A stretch of DNA of 64,000 bases from Candidatus Gottesmanbacteria bacterium (GCA_903821745.1 CAIJMI010000004.1:124001-188000), one strand, 5' to 3'; counted from the first letter of the stretch, positions 34,835 through 44,127 are shown. Notes: generated by a model not told the origin, from the sequence alone. A program made the numbers and translations.

Positions 34835-35386
34835 ATGCCGGGAACCAAGACACTATCAGATGAAGAACTGGTTATCCATATTCGGACAAAAGAAAAAGAA
34901 CGGTTTACATATATTGTAGAGCGGTATAAAGACAAGCTGTTGCGATATGCTACATACTTAATTCATGATGAACAGAAAGCGATGGATGTTGTTCAAGACG
35001 CATTCATTAAAGCGTATGAGAATCTCAACGGGTTTGATGTAAGAAAAAAGTTTTCGAGTTGGATATATCGCATTGTTCATAATGAAGCAATGAACAGTGT
35101 TAAAAAATACCATAAGGAAACGCCATTTCTTCCAAACGTGGATTTTCAAAGTGATGAAAATATAGAACATGATTTTACGAGAAAAGAAATTATTGAAAAC
35201 GCACAATCATGTCTTGATGGAATGCCCGTATTGTACAGTGAGCCTTTAACTTTGTATTATTTAGATGAAAAGTCATATGAAGAAATTAGCGATATATTAC
35301 GGATTCCCATGGGTACCGTTGCAACGAGGGTGAGTCGTGCAAAAAAACTCATGAAAGCACTATGTCAAAAATCAAAAAAGATATAA
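34835..35386 (+). CDS. ECF-type RNA polymerase sigma factor
   Basis: About 183 residues with sigma region 2 (DEQKAMDVVQDAFIKAYENL, FSSWIYRIVHNEAMN) and region 4 (YEEISDILRIPMGTVATRVSRAKK). It directs polymerase to a stress regulon. The ATG at 34835 lies 6 nt after TACAAT (34823-34828). Its 3' end overlaps the next gene, a membrane protein, by 25 nt, as is usual for sigma/anti-sigma pairs. Confidence 0.93.
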   Translation: MPGTKTLSDEELVIHIRTKEKERFTYIVERYKDKLLRYATYLIHDEQKAMDVVQDAFIKAYENLNGFDVRKKFSSWIYRIVHNEAMNSVKKYHKETPFLPNVDFQSDENIEHDFTRKEIIENAQSCLDGMPVLYSEPLTLYYLDEKSYEEISDILRIPMGTVATRVSRAKKLMKALCQKSKKI

Positions 35387-35850
35387 CAAATGACGTTATG
35401 TCCCGTATTAAACGGGAACATATCACAATGAAACCCAGATGGTATTTTATCGTAGGATCGATTGCGATGGTGTTAGGAATCGTCGGATTAAGTATTGTCT
35501 CAATATTTTTTGTTAATATTATTGTTTTTTCACTCCGAACGCATGGACCGATGGGGGCTGTTCGGTATCAGCAACTGCTCTCAAGTTTTCCTTGGTGGGC
35601 ACCAATGTTAGTGGTTATTGGATTAGGATTTGGGATATGGATGCTGAAAAAATATGATTTTTCATATAGGAAGAATTTTCTGCTAGTTATACTAGGATTT
35701 ATCGCTGCAATAATAATTTCAGGCATATTGATTGACTATCTTGGAATTAATACATTTTTATCTCATCAAGGTAAAATGAAGAGATTATATCAACGGATTC
35801 AAAATCAAGATACGTTAAATATAAAAGGAGGTCGCTATCAGCAAAAATAA
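35362..35850 (+). CDS. Membrane protein, probable anti-sigma factor
   Basis: 162 residues: a short basic N-terminal cytoplasmic helix (MSRIKREHITMKPRW), three membrane segments (about 26-56, 78-93, 103-124) and a basic C-terminal tail. The 25-nt overlap with the ECF sigma gene is the main reason to call it an anti-sigma; no zinc-binding HxxxCxxC is visible, so this is inference. Confidence 0.55.
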   Translation: MSKIKKDITNDVMSRIKREHITMKPRWYFIVGSIAMVLGIVGLSIVSIFFVNIIVFSLRTHGPMGAVRYQQLLSSFPWWAPMLVVIGLGFGIWMLKKYDFSYRKNFLLVILGFIAAIIISGILIDYLGINTFLSHQGKMKRLYQRIQNQDTLNIKGGRYQQK

Positions 35851-35881
35851 AATTTGTAGTAAAGTTGTATGATAAATCTAT

Positions 35882-36532
35882 ATGAAAAATAAAGGAATGA
35901 AAACTATGAAAAAAACGTTACTTATGTATATAGGGATAGCGTTGTTGGTAGGCATTGTTGGTGGGTATGCGATATTTCAATTTAGTGGAAGTACCAAGAA
36001 TTTTTTTACACAACAAACAAACAGGATGGGTCGTGGATTTGTCGGAAGCATAGGGCAAGGAAAGAGTGGTCAAAAAAATGGGACGTGTATGGTCGATGAA
36101 TTACTCACAGAAGAAACAAAGGATACAGTAAGTAATCTTTCAGTTAATGCACAAAAAGCTCTTGAAGATGCAATCAATGATGAATATAAGGCCTTTTCGA
36201 CATACCAAGCAGTCATTAATAAATTAGGCCCAGTTCGTCCTTTTTCAATGATCATACGAGCAGAAGAACAGCACATAGCCTTATTAAAAGCTTTGTTTGA
36301 TAAATATGGAATTAAAATTCCTGTTAACTCGTGGATTGGGACGATTACGGCGCCAGTAACACTTAAAGAAGCATGTCAAATGGGTGTTGACGCAGAAATT
36401 GCAAACGCGAATTTATACAAGATTCAATTGTTGTCTATAGTAAAAAACAATACTGATATTTTAGCTGTTTTTATGAATTTGATGAATGCGTCAGAACAAA
36501 AACATTTGGTTGCGTTTGAGCGATGTAATTAA
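35882..36532 (+). CDS. Membrane-anchored ferritin-like protein (DUF2202-type)
   Basis: 216 residues: an N-terminal membrane helix (about 11-30) and a four-helix ferritin-like domain with DEYKAFSTYQ, RAEEQHIALL, DAEIANANLYKIQ and NASEQKHLVAF, carrying the Glu and His residues expected for a di-iron site. Proteins of this kind may oxidise or store iron or remove peroxide. TATGAT (35868-35873) lies 8 nt before the start. Its place next to the sigma pair fits a stress regulon. Confidence 0.8.
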   Translation: MKNKGMKTMKKTLLMYIGIALLVGIVGGYAIFQFSGSTKNFFTQQTNRMGRGFVGSIGQGKSGQKNGTCMVDELLTEETKDTVSNLSVNAQKALEDAINDEYKAFSTYQAVINKLGPVRPFSMIIRAEEQHIALLKALFDKYGIKIPVNSWIGTITAPVTLKEACQMGVDAEIANANLYKIQLLSIVKNNTDILAVFMNLMNASEQKHLVAFERCN

Positions 36533-36578
36533 CTTTTTATAAATACAAAATAGTCAAAAATTATTTTTGGAGGTAACT

Positions 36579-37271
36579 ATGAAAAAAATTATGTTGAGTA
36601 TCATGATGTTCATTCTCGTAGCACCAGTAATGGCGGCACAAAATAATGGAGTCGGTTTGCAAACAGGAAGTGGTTCTCAACAGACTGTTGTTTCTCCAAC
36701 AAAAGCAGTTGTTCCGTCAAAAACGATTTCTCCGACAGGAAATCGAGTGCAAAATCAAGTTCAAACACAAAATCAAGGTGAAGATTCACAAATTCAAGTG
36801 GGTACACAAGAAAATCTTGGATCAGAAGTTGGAAACAGCATGGATTCACGAAGCGAAACCGCCATTAAACATATGAGTGAAGTAGCAAAACAAGTGCAAG
36901 GTATACTACAACTGAAAATTTCAGGCGGAATTGGTGATCAGGTTAGAATAGTAGCTAGAGAGCAAACTCAAGCACAAGACAAGATTCAAGAGAACATGAC
37001 AAAAATGGAAAGTAAAAATCCTCTACTTAAAAAGCTGTTTGGACCAGACTACAATTCTATCAAGGCATTAAATCAGTTAATTGAAGAAAATAACACGCGG
37101 ATTCAACAACTTGAAGAATTATTAATTCAAGTACAGAATTACTCTGATAAAACACAAATTCAAGAAACAATTCAATCTATTATAAATCAAAACACTGCGC
37201 TTCAGGAGCGAATACAAGCTGAGACACAAATTGGAAGTCTTTTCGGATGGTTTGTAAGGTTTTTTAACTGA
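36579..37271 (+). CDS. Secreted Gln-rich coiled-coil protein
   Basis: About 230 residues with a signal peptide (MLSIMMFILVAPVMAA), a low-complexity Gln/Val/Ser/Thr-rich region (about 20-90) and a helical coiled-coil domain (about 95-215) ending in a hydrophobic tail (GSLFGWFVRFF). I do not recognise a family. The ATG at 36579 follows TTGGAGGT by 5 nt, which decides the start. Confidence 0.65.
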   Translation: MKKIMLSIMMFILVAPVMAAQNNGVGLQTGSGSQQTVVSPTKAVVPSKTISPTGNRVQNQVQTQNQGEDSQIQVGTQENLGSEVGNSMDSRSETAIKHMSEVAKQVQGILQLKISGGIGDQVRIVAREQTQAQDKIQENMTKMESKNPLLKKLFGPDYNSIKALNQLIEENNTRIQQLEELLIQVQNYSDKTQIQETIQSIINQNTALQERIQAETQIGSLFGWFVRFFN

Positions 37272-37340
37272 TAAGAGAGAATAAGTCACCGTCATACAGT
37301 AGTTTCTTGACAATATATTAGAATATGCTAATATATATGC

Positions 37341-37607
37341 ATGGCACGTAATGTTTATTTAGTGTTCGGTAATAAGATACGAACAAAATTAGTTCTGTGT
37401 CTTTCTAAAGAACCAAAGAATGTTACTGGCCTTATTCATACTTGCAATCTTTCGCAATCTGCGGTTTCTCAACACCTTGCTAAGTTAAAAAAATCAGGTA
37501 TCGTCGAAATAAAAAAGGAAGGAAAAGAGATATGGTATTCACTAAAGCATAAGAAAGCGGCTGATATTAGTCGATTATTAGTATCGTTAGAACAGGAGGT
37601 TCTATGA
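37341..37607 (+). CDS. ArsR-family winged-helix regulator
   Basis: The 88-residue protein is a minimal ArsR-type helix-turn-helix (GLIHTCNLSQSAVSQHLAKLKKSGIV, wing KKEGKEIWYSL). No metal-binding ELCVCDL cysteines are visible, so it may sense redox state or another signal; a single Cys lies in HTCNL. It overlaps the following glutaredoxin-like gene by 4 nt, which suggests joint redox control. Confidence 0.9.
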   Translation: MARNVYLVFGNKIRTKLVLCLSKEPKNVTGLIHTCNLSQSAVSQHLAKLKKSGIVEIKKEGKEIWYSLKHKKAADISRLLVSLEQEVL

Positions 37608-37858
37608 ATTATTCCAATGTAAAAGTATACGCTACGACAACATGTCCATACTGCACTATGGTTGCTGATTGGTTGAAAAGTAAAAATGTCACTTTTGATA
37701 AAGTGCTTGTTGATCAAGATCAACAAGCTGCAAATGAAATGATTCAAAAGACTGGTCAGATGGGGGTTCCAGTGATAGAAATTGGATATGCTGACAGAAA
37801 ATCAGAATTTATTGTCGGATTTAACCAACCACAATTAGCATACATGCTGGGAGTATAA
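37604..37858 (+). CDS. Glutaredoxin-like protein
   Basis: The 84-residue protein has the redox motif TTTCPYCTMVADWL and the cis-Pro loop MGVPVIEIG of glutaredoxins. It probably transfers electrons through the CPYC dithiol. GGAGGT lies 5 nt before the ATG, which overlaps the regulator's stop codon. Confidence 0.92.
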   Translation: MNYSNVKVYATTTCPYCTMVADWLKSKNVTFDKVLVDQDQQAANEMIQKTGQMGVPVIEIGYADRKSEFIVGFNQPQLAYMLGV

Positions 37859-37999
37859 TATTTATGAACCACTGCCTTTGAATTTAATCAGTTAAATGGT
37901 TACGTTTAAAGATTTAGAAAATATTAGAATGGGTTAGAACGTTCTCTATAGGTGAGCCCGATATATCACTCAATAGTCACCTGATAGAATATAAATGTG

Positions 38000-38386
38000 A
38001 TGAAAAAAAATAACAAAAAACTATTATTTTGGATGCCAAGGATATTAGGAATAATATTTATTCTTTTCTTAATGATGTTTTCTTTAGATGTTTTTGAATT
38101 AAGATTAACTGGGTGGCAGATAGTTATGGGTTTGTTGATGCATAATATTCCTACATTATTTTTATTAATTATTTTGATAATTTCATGGAAGCATGAAATA
38201 GTAGGAGGAATTGTTTTTATCCTTGCAGGAGTATTCTATATTATCATGTTAACCATGCAGCCTACATTTGAATGGTACATGTTGGCTTGGTCAGCAATAA
38301 TTGCTGGCCCATCATTGCTTACTGGTGTATTATTTTTTATAAATTGGCGTAAAAAACGCCATTATAGAATTGAATTAAAAAAATAG
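38000..38386 (+). CDS. Four-helix membrane protein of unknown function
   Basis: About 128 residues with four hydrophobic helices separated by very short loops and a basic tail (NWRKKRHYRIELKK). Several similar small families exist (for example DUF7670-like), but I cannot assign one. TAGAAT (37985-37990) lies 9 nt before this ATG; a GTG one codon upstream is also possible. Confidence 0.6.
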   Translation: MKKNNKKLLFWMPRILGIIFILFLMMFSLDVFELRLTGWQIVMGLLMHNIPTLFLLIILIISWKHEIVGGIVFILAGVFYIIMLTMQPTFEWYMLAWSAIIAGPSLLTGVLFFINWRKKRHYRIELKK

Positions 38387-38430
38387 CGAACGCCACCAAT
38401 TATTCGGTGCAAACTTGATATAATGAACTT

Positions 38431-38736
38431 ATGTCTAAGAATCCGTTTATTAATGCCTTCAGTGCTGCGATTTATATCATTTTTGTTGTTACCGTTATGA
38501 CTTTCGTAACACAACCTTTAAAGACTAAGCCAGATACTTTCTTTGCCCCCATCACATTGTTATCTATGCTTACCCTTTCTGTCACTGTAATGGCATTTTT
38601 ATTTTTTTATCAACCCCTCCAACTATTTATTGATGGAAAGAAAAAGGAATCAATTAACCTATTCATTAAGACCGTTGGTGTATTTGCAGCAATTACATTG
38701 CTGATTTTATTTCTGCTTTTTTTAGGTCTTATTTAA
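38431..38736 (+). CDS. Three-helix membrane protein of unknown function
   Basis: 101 residues with three membrane helices (about 8-27, 38-60, 76-100). TATAAT (38419-38424) ends 6 nt before the ATG, a clear near-leaderless start that supports coding status. No family recognised. The 166-nt gap to the convergent SET gene holds no visible gene. Confidence 0.6.
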   Translation: MSKNPFINAFSAAIYIIFVVTVMTFVTQPLKTKPDTFFAPITLLSMLTLSVTVMAFLFFYQPLQLFIDGKKKESINLFIKTVGVFAAITLLILFLLFLGLI

Positions 38737-38902
38737 TTTAAAGTAATTGCTAACACCACTGACGGAACCGGAAAAATGCAGTTCTATGGAATGGTTTCCG
38801 ATAGATAAATTTCCAAAAAAACTATTCCATATATTAAAGAAGTAATTACGCATTTTAAAAAATCGGAATTTTTTTCTGAGTTTGGCTGGAAGAAATAAGA
38901 CA

Positions 38903-39331
38903 CTAATGATATTTTTCTTTAAATTCGTCAAACCAATCAATGGGTGCCTGAGTCTCTGTTTCCCCATTATAATTAACTAGAATTTCTTCGTCTTTTTTAA
39001 TATTGGAGGTTGCTCGATAAATCATGGTTTTTGCTTGGAAGTCTTGTTCCCATGTAGCATTAGGAGTGAATGAATGGTTATATATGGAGCCATATCCTAA
39101 AACCATGACACCACATCGAGTACTTGTCCATGGATATAAATAATAGGCAAAAATAGTGTGTTCAGAGTGTGTTCGTTCTTTGGGGGAAAGATAGACAACA
39201 GGAGAAGTTTCGATAATTTCTCCCTTTTTAAAATTTTTGGCTGCGAAGACTCCACGCCCTTTGTGTTCAGTGTTTTTTATGACAACTGATGGAGCGAAAA
39301 TAATTGGTAAATGATTAGAGCCAATGGACAT
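38903..39331 (-). CDS. SET-domain protein (putative lysine methyltransferase)
   Basis: The 142-residue protein is a compact SET domain: KGRGVFAAKNFKKGEIIE, the SAM-binding NHSFTPNA and the catalytic EEILVNY. It lacks the pre- and post-SET cysteine clusters of histone enzymes. Bacterial free SET domains are few in number and mostly uncharacterised; the protein target here is unknown. It overlaps the upstream zinc-ribbon gene by 17 nt, so the two are co-expressed. Confidence 0.88.
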   Translation of the reverse strand: MSIGSNHLPIIFAPSVVIKNTEHKGRGVFAAKNFKKGEIIETSPVVYLSPKERTHSEHTIFAYYLYPWTSTRCGVMVLGYGSIYNHSFTPNATWEQDFQAKTMIYRATSNIKKDEEILVNYNGETETQAPIDWFDEFKEKYH

Positions 39332-39806
39332 AAGTACAACCTGTTGCTTGTTTCTTTTCTCTATCCCATCCTGCGGTTGAACATTTTTTCATTTTTTTGC
39401 CTGAAACCGTGGTATACAATACTAATTTTGCTCCGCATTCTGGACATTCTTCATCAAGAGGTTCTGTTGTTCCATTAATCCATTCGACATAGTCACATCC
39501 TATTACCTGTTTTTTTGTTGCATCCCATCCACCGGTTGAACATTTTTTCATCTTTTTTCCGAATCGTGTCATCGTTAGAACAAGTGAAGCGCCGCATTTT
39601 GGACATGTTTCATCTAACGTTTGTGGCTCAAAAGGAAGCCATAAAACAAAATCGCATCCATCGATTTTTTTTGTTTCAGCATTCCACATCCCCGCGGTGC
39701 AGCGGCGTAATTTTTTACCAGAGCTCGTGATAACAACTTCACCGAGCTTACTTCCACATTTTGGACAAATTTCTTGATTTTCATTTGAGACAGATGGTGT
39801 ATTCAT
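39315..39806 (-). CDS. Triple zinc-ribbon protein (topoisomerase C-terminal type)
   Basis: The 163-residue protein consists of three tandem ~50-residue zinc ribbons, each with CPKCG or CPECG, a GKKxKKC(S/T) strand and a closing GCxxVxW. These resemble the C-terminal zinc fingers of bacterial topoisomerase I, which bind single-stranded DNA. A free triple ribbon, without a topoisomerase core, is unusual. It is the first gene of a pair with the SET protein. Confidence 0.85.
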   Translation of the reverse strand: MNTPSVSNENQEICPKCGSKLGEVVITSSGKKLRRCTAGMWNAETKKIDGCDFVLWLPFEPQTLDETCPKCGASLVLTMTRFGKKMKKCSTGGWDATKKQVIGCDYVEWINGTTEPLDEECPECGAKLVLYTTVSGKKMKKCSTAGWDREKKQATGCTYVHWL

Positions 39807-39899
39807 ATTTTCATACTATAGCACGGATATTTGAAAATATGTATGGAGGAAAATATTTTTCAAGGGAGCTGATATACTTAAATAAGTATTGATCTGCCT

Positions 39900-41747
39900 A
39901 TGAAAATAAATGTTTCCATTATTGCACTGTTAGCGATCTTACTTGTTTTTCAATACGGAAAATTTTTTCCTGAACCTATAATTCATCCGTATCTTCTTGC
40001 AATTGGAATCCTTGCAACGATTCCAGTATTTTTAAACGCAGTAAAATCAATGCTGCAAAAAAAAATATCTGTTGACCTTCTCGCATCAATTACACTAGTG
40101 GTCTCAATGATCAAAGGAGAATGGGTATCTGTAGGGTTCATTAATCTTATGATTACATCAGCCAGAATTTTTGGAACATATACGGAAGGAAAAGCAAAAT
40201 CTGCCATTAAGGGATTGTTAAAACTTCGTCCTGACAATGTACGAATTAAACAAAAAGACGGCATTGTTGTTAGGCACATTAATGAGGTCACCATTGGAGA
40301 TATCGTTGTCGTCGAATCAGGGGAACGTATCCCTATTGATGGGAGTGTTATCCAAGGAGAGGGATCGATTAATCAGTCATCTCTCACAGGTGAATCACTT
40401 CCTATTGAAAAACATGAAGGGGATACATTGTTAAGTTCAACACTTGTTGAATCAGGAATATTTCTTATCCGTACTGAAAAAATTGGAAAAGATACTACAT
40501 TCGAAAAAATAATTGCACTCGTCGAACAGGCACAATCTGGAAAAGGTTTAATACAAACTATGGTAAATACGTTTTCCTCATGGTATATCCTTCTCACATT
40601 ACTTGGCTCTTTGTCTCTCTATTTTATTTCTCATGATACTAATCTCGTCCTGAGTGTGCTTTTAGTAACCTGCGCTGATGATATTGCTGTTGCGGTTCCT
40701 ATGGCATTTTATGCAGCAATTGCATATGCCGCGAAGCGGGGCATCATTATCAAGGGGGGACAATATTTAGAAGGATTAACACGGGTAAAAATGGTAGTTG
40801 TGGATAAAACCGGTACATTAACGCGAGGCAATATTGCAGTTAGCAAAGTATATCCGTTCGGGCAATATTCAGAACAACAAGTTGTAAGTTATGCGGCTAT
40901 CGCAGCGAGCATGTCACAGCACCCGATTTCGAAAGCTATTCTTTTGTATGCTCAAAAGAAACATATTGAAATTAAACAGCCTGAAATATTTGATGAGCAT
41001 CCTGGGAAGGGGGTAATGGCAGTATTTCACCATCAACATATAATAGTTGGAAATAAAAAATTGTTGCTAGATAAGCATATAACTATTTCCTATGAGCAAA
41101 TGCAACAATACAATAAAAGTAGTAATGCAGGATATTCTGTGTTATTTGTCGGTTATGATGGAACATGTATTGGAAATATTGTGTTAAGCGATGAGGTTCG
41201 TCCAGAAATTCGGACAACGATTCAATCTTTGAAACATTTTGGTATTCGAAATATTGTTATGTTAACAGGGGATAATGAAAAAGTTGCAAGCCATGTGATG
41301 GAACAAACAGGAATTACTGCGTATCATGCGAATTTATTACCGGAAGATAAAGTTGCATTTATAAAATCTCATAAAGGGGGACGTCATCTTGTCGCAATGG
41401 TTGGGGATGGTGTAAATGATGCAGCTGCTCTTGCCGCCTCTGATATCGGCATTGCAATGGGAACAATCGGAACTGATGCAGCCATCGAATCTTCAGACAT
41501 TGCACTTATGCATGATAATCTACAAAAAATTCCAGAGGTAATCGCAATTGGTAGACACGTTGTAAAGATTGCTCATCAAAATTTTATTATTTGGGGGGTA
41601 GTAAATTGTATTGGTTTAGTTCTCGTATTTACAAGAGTTATTGGTCCAGCAGAGGCAGCTGCGTTTAATTTTGTGACGGACTTCTTTCCACTGATGAATT
41701 CTATGCGACTTTTCCGTCGACAGTCTTTTGATCGTGTGATAGGATAA
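39900..41747 (+). CDS. P1B-like P-type ATPase with altered metal-binding helix
   Basis: The 615-residue protein has actuator TGES, DKTGTLTRG, the heavy-metal-pump SxxHPxxxAI motif (SQHPISKAI) and hinge MVGDGVNDAAALAASDIGIAMG. It lacks N-terminal metal-binding domains. The transport helix, normally bearing CPC, SPC or TPC, reads LLVTCADDIAVAVP, so Pro and the second Cys are replaced by Ala-Asp-Asp. The transported ion is therefore uncertain. Confidence 0.88.
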   Translation: MKINVSIIALLAILLVFQYGKFFPEPIIHPYLLAIGILATIPVFLNAVKSMLQKKISVDLLASITLVVSMIKGEWVSVGFINLMITSARIFGTYTEGKAKSAIKGLLKLRPDNVRIKQKDGIVVRHINEVTIGDIVVVESGERIPIDGSVIQGEGSINQSSLTGESLPIEKHEGDTLLSSTLVESGIFLIRTEKIGKDTTFEKIIALVEQAQSGKGLIQTMVNTFSSWYILLTLLGSLSLYFISHDTNLVLSVLLVTCADDIAVAVPMAFYAAIAYAAKRGIIIKGGQYLEGLTRVKMVVVDKTGTLTRGNIAVSKVYPFGQYSEQQVVSYAAIAASMSQHPISKAILLYAQKKHIEIKQPEIFDEHPGKGVMAVFHHQHIIVGNKKLLLDKHITISYEQMQQYNKSSNAGYSVLFVGYDGTCIGNIVLSDEVRPEIRTTIQSLKHFGIRNIVMLTGDNEKVASHVMEQTGITAYHANLLPEDKVAFIKSHKGGRHLVAMVGDGVNDAAALAASDIGIAMGTIGTDAAIESSDIALMHDNLQKIPEVIAIGRHVVKIAHQNFIIWGVVNCIGLVLVFTRVIGPAEAAAFNFVTDFFPLMNSMRLFRRQSFDRVIG

Positions 41748-41758
41748 AGGCCACCGTT

Positions 41759-42364
41759 ATGATTACCGAACTTATCTTTGATGTTGAGACAAAAAAATTA
41801 TTCAGCGATATTACAACTGATGATCCGGCTGACCTTGAAGTGTCAGTTGTTTCTGTATACAAAAGAAAATTAAATACTCTGTTTGAAGAGATAGAAGGGG
41901 AAATGCGAAGTTTTTGGGAACAGGATTTTTCTTCCATGTGGCCATGGTTTTCTGAAGCAGATAGAATTATTGGATTTAACTCTTTAAAATTTGATGTTCC
42001 GGCGCTTCGACCATATGCGCCACTCACATTGTCAGCTCTTCCTCATTTTGACATTATGGAACTTGTGAGACAAAAAACAGGACGACGAATTGGATTAAGT
42101 GCTCTTGCAAAAGAAACGTTGGGAGATGATAAAACAGATGTCGGCACAAACGCAGTTTTATATTGGGCAAAGGGTGATTCAGTAAGTCTTCAAAAGCTCA
42201 AAACGTACTGTGAAGCCGACGTTGCATTAACGCGGGACTTATATGATTTTGGAAGAAAAAATAAACAACTAAAGTTTCGGGATAAATGGAATAATATTGC
42301 AACAATTGATATCGATTTTTCGTATCCAATTAAAAAAGAAGAACCGCAGATAGGATTATTTTAG
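41759..42364 (+). CDS. DEDDy-type 3'-5' exonuclease (RNase H-like, YprB-like)
   Basis: The 201-residue protein has exonuclease motifs: ELIFDVETKK (Asp and Glu), GFNSLKFDVPAL (Asp) and YCEADVALTRDLYDF (the Asp with the second-shell residues of the third motif). It is probably a nuclease acting on DNA or RNA during repair or processing. It lies 12 nt after the ATPase gene and is followed by a broken transporter gene. Confidence 0.85.
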   Translation: MITELIFDVETKKLFSDITTDDPADLEVSVVSVYKRKLNTLFEEIEGEMRSFWEQDFSSMWPWFSEADRIIGFNSLKFDVPALRPYAPLTLSALPHFDIMELVRQKTGRRIGLSALAKETLGDDKTDVGTNAVLYWAKGDSVSLQKLKTYCEADVALTRDLYDFGRKNKQLKFRDKWNNIATIDIDFSYPIKKEEPQIGLF

Positions 42365-42380
42365 CTTTATAAAGGAAATT

Positions 42381-43386
42381 ATGCATACGTCTCTTCCTTC
42401 AGGAACCAAAAAACGCTTTTTTAATAATGTTTTTTTTATTGGTTTGATCAGCTTTTTTTGGTGGCATTAGCCAGGATATTTTTGTTCCCGTTTTGCCATT
42501 ATATTTGGCAAATGGGCTCCGTTTTATTGATGGAGTTGGAAAAGGGATCAAAGATTCTCCAAAAGATGCGTTGATTGCTGAATCCACAGAAGGAAAAACC
42601 CGTGGGAAAGGATTTGGTATTGTTCGTGCTCTCGATACATTTGGTTCTGTAGTGGGTCCATTGCTATTATTTGTGTTGTTATATGTTTTACGAAATAACA
42701 CATTACAATATCATTACATATTCATTATTACGGCAGTGCCATTGGTTTTCACTTTAGGTATTTTAAAATTTTTTGTGAAAGAAGCGGAGATACCAAAAAT
42801 CGTTGTTACAGATCAAACAACATCCGCATTGCCGATAAAATATTATATATTCTTTGGCATTGTATTGTTTTTTTCTTTAGGAAATGCTTCCGATACGTTT
42901 CTTATCCTTCGAGCGCAAAATGTTTGCGTAAGTCTGCTAAGCATTCCGCTTGTATATGCATTATTTAATGCAGTGTATGCGTCGGCATCAATTCCCTTGG
43001 GAAGCCTGTCGGATAAGATTGGAAGGGAAAAAGTGATTTTATTTGGATGGATTGCATATGCCGTTGCGTATTTCGGTTTTACTAAAGCGCAAACATCTCT
43101 TGCTATTTGGTTTTTATTTGCATTTTATGGAATTTATTACGCAACGACAGAGGGGGTAGTGAAAGCATTTATAGCGGATCTCGTTCTATCTGGTCATCGG
43201 GGAAAAGCATATGGAATATATAACGCGTTGATTGGTTTAATTACATTACCTGCAAGTTTTATTGCTGGATTATTGTGGGATAAGATTTCCCCAGCAACCC
43301 CATTTTATTTTACCTCAGGAATTGCATGTATTTCCATAGTCAGCCTTTTTATTTTTATGAAAGCGTTTAGTAGAAAATTAAGATAA
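42381..43386 (+). pseudogene. Degenerate MFS transporter (frameshift and internal deletion)
   Basis: Translation from the ATG at 42381 gives MHTSLPSGTKKRFFNN and a first membrane helix, then hits TAG at 42468. The protein continues in another frame as GGISQDIFVPVLPLYLANGL; the shift lies in a run of seven T (42453-42459). At about 42520 the sequence jumps from the end of helix 1 straight to RFIDGVGKGIKDSP, the loop normally after helix 3, so about 70 residues are missing. The rest (to about helix 11) is intact. A recent pseudogene is the simplest reading; a sequencing error could explain the frameshift but not the deletion. Confidence 0.75.
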
Positions 43387-44127
43387 TTTTTTTGCACGAA
43401 TTGCGAGAAATAGAGGAAATTCACTTCGACTTCTATTTTCCATTTTCGCAGTATTCCCAACACTCGTTTTATCTGATATCCATTCCTCTATTTTTTCTAT
43501 AACAAATCCAGACTGTTCAAGCCACGCGCTATAGGAAGATAGAGGATAATGAAATGTCCATGTCGTTGTTTTTTGTGTTTGTCCAGGATGCATCGATATG
43601 GGGATTTCGAGAGGAGAAAGATATCTATTTATTCTTCTGTATTGGAGTTTACTTTCTTTATCAACTTCCCATCCTGATTGTCGAGGTATTCTAAAACACG
43701 GATGATTTATAACAAAGACAAATATACCTTTTGGTTCCAAATAGTGGAATGTATATCGTAATACGAGAGATATATTTTTGATATTATCTAGTGTCAGAAT
43801 ACATACAGCATGTGAAAAAGTGTTCTGTAAATGAAGTGGTGTTGTAATATCACCAGTTATATATGTATGTTTCGTATTTTTATCGCGTTTTTTGGCAGAA
43901 GCGATAAGCGATGGGGAGAGATCAACGCCAACATAAGGAATTGCCGGAGGGATCGCTCGGGCAAAAATTCCTTGACCACATCCTAAATCAAGAAGTGTGG
44001 ATGTAGATGAAAGTGACAACAAAGTGATTGTTTTTGGGGTAACAATATTTTTATGTGTCCAGTCACCGGAATCCCCAAGCTTTTTGTCATACCATGAATG
44101 AACAGATTGCCAGGATGAAGTCATCAT
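43378..44127 (-). CDS. Class I SAM-dependent methyltransferase
   Basis: The 249-residue protein has SAM motif I LLDLGCGQGIFARAI, motif II region VGVDLSPSLIASAKKRD and GDIT, and a post-motif region NHPCFRIPRQSGWEVD similar to Methyltransf_11 enzymes. Substrate unknown. It overlaps the patatin-like gene by 4 nt (ATGA), so the two form an operon. Confidence 0.9.
   Translation of the reverse strand: MMTSSWQSVHSWYDKKLGDSGDWTHKNIVTPKTITLLSLSSTSTLLDLGCGQGIFARAIPPAIPYVGVDLSPSLIASAKKRDKNTKHTYITGDITTPLHLQNTFSHAVCILTLDNIKNISLVLRYTFHYLEPKGIFVFVINHPCFRIPRQSGWEVDKESKLQYRRINRYLSPLEIPISMHPGQTQKTTTWTFHYPLSSYSAWLEQSGFVIEKIEEWISDKTSVGNTAKMENRSRSEFPLFLAIRAKKLS

Noticed and set aside
37951..37981. AGGTGA...TCACCT inverted repeat as an operator
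   Set aside because: The arms are short and about 19 nt apart, with no matching site near other genes; too weak to call.
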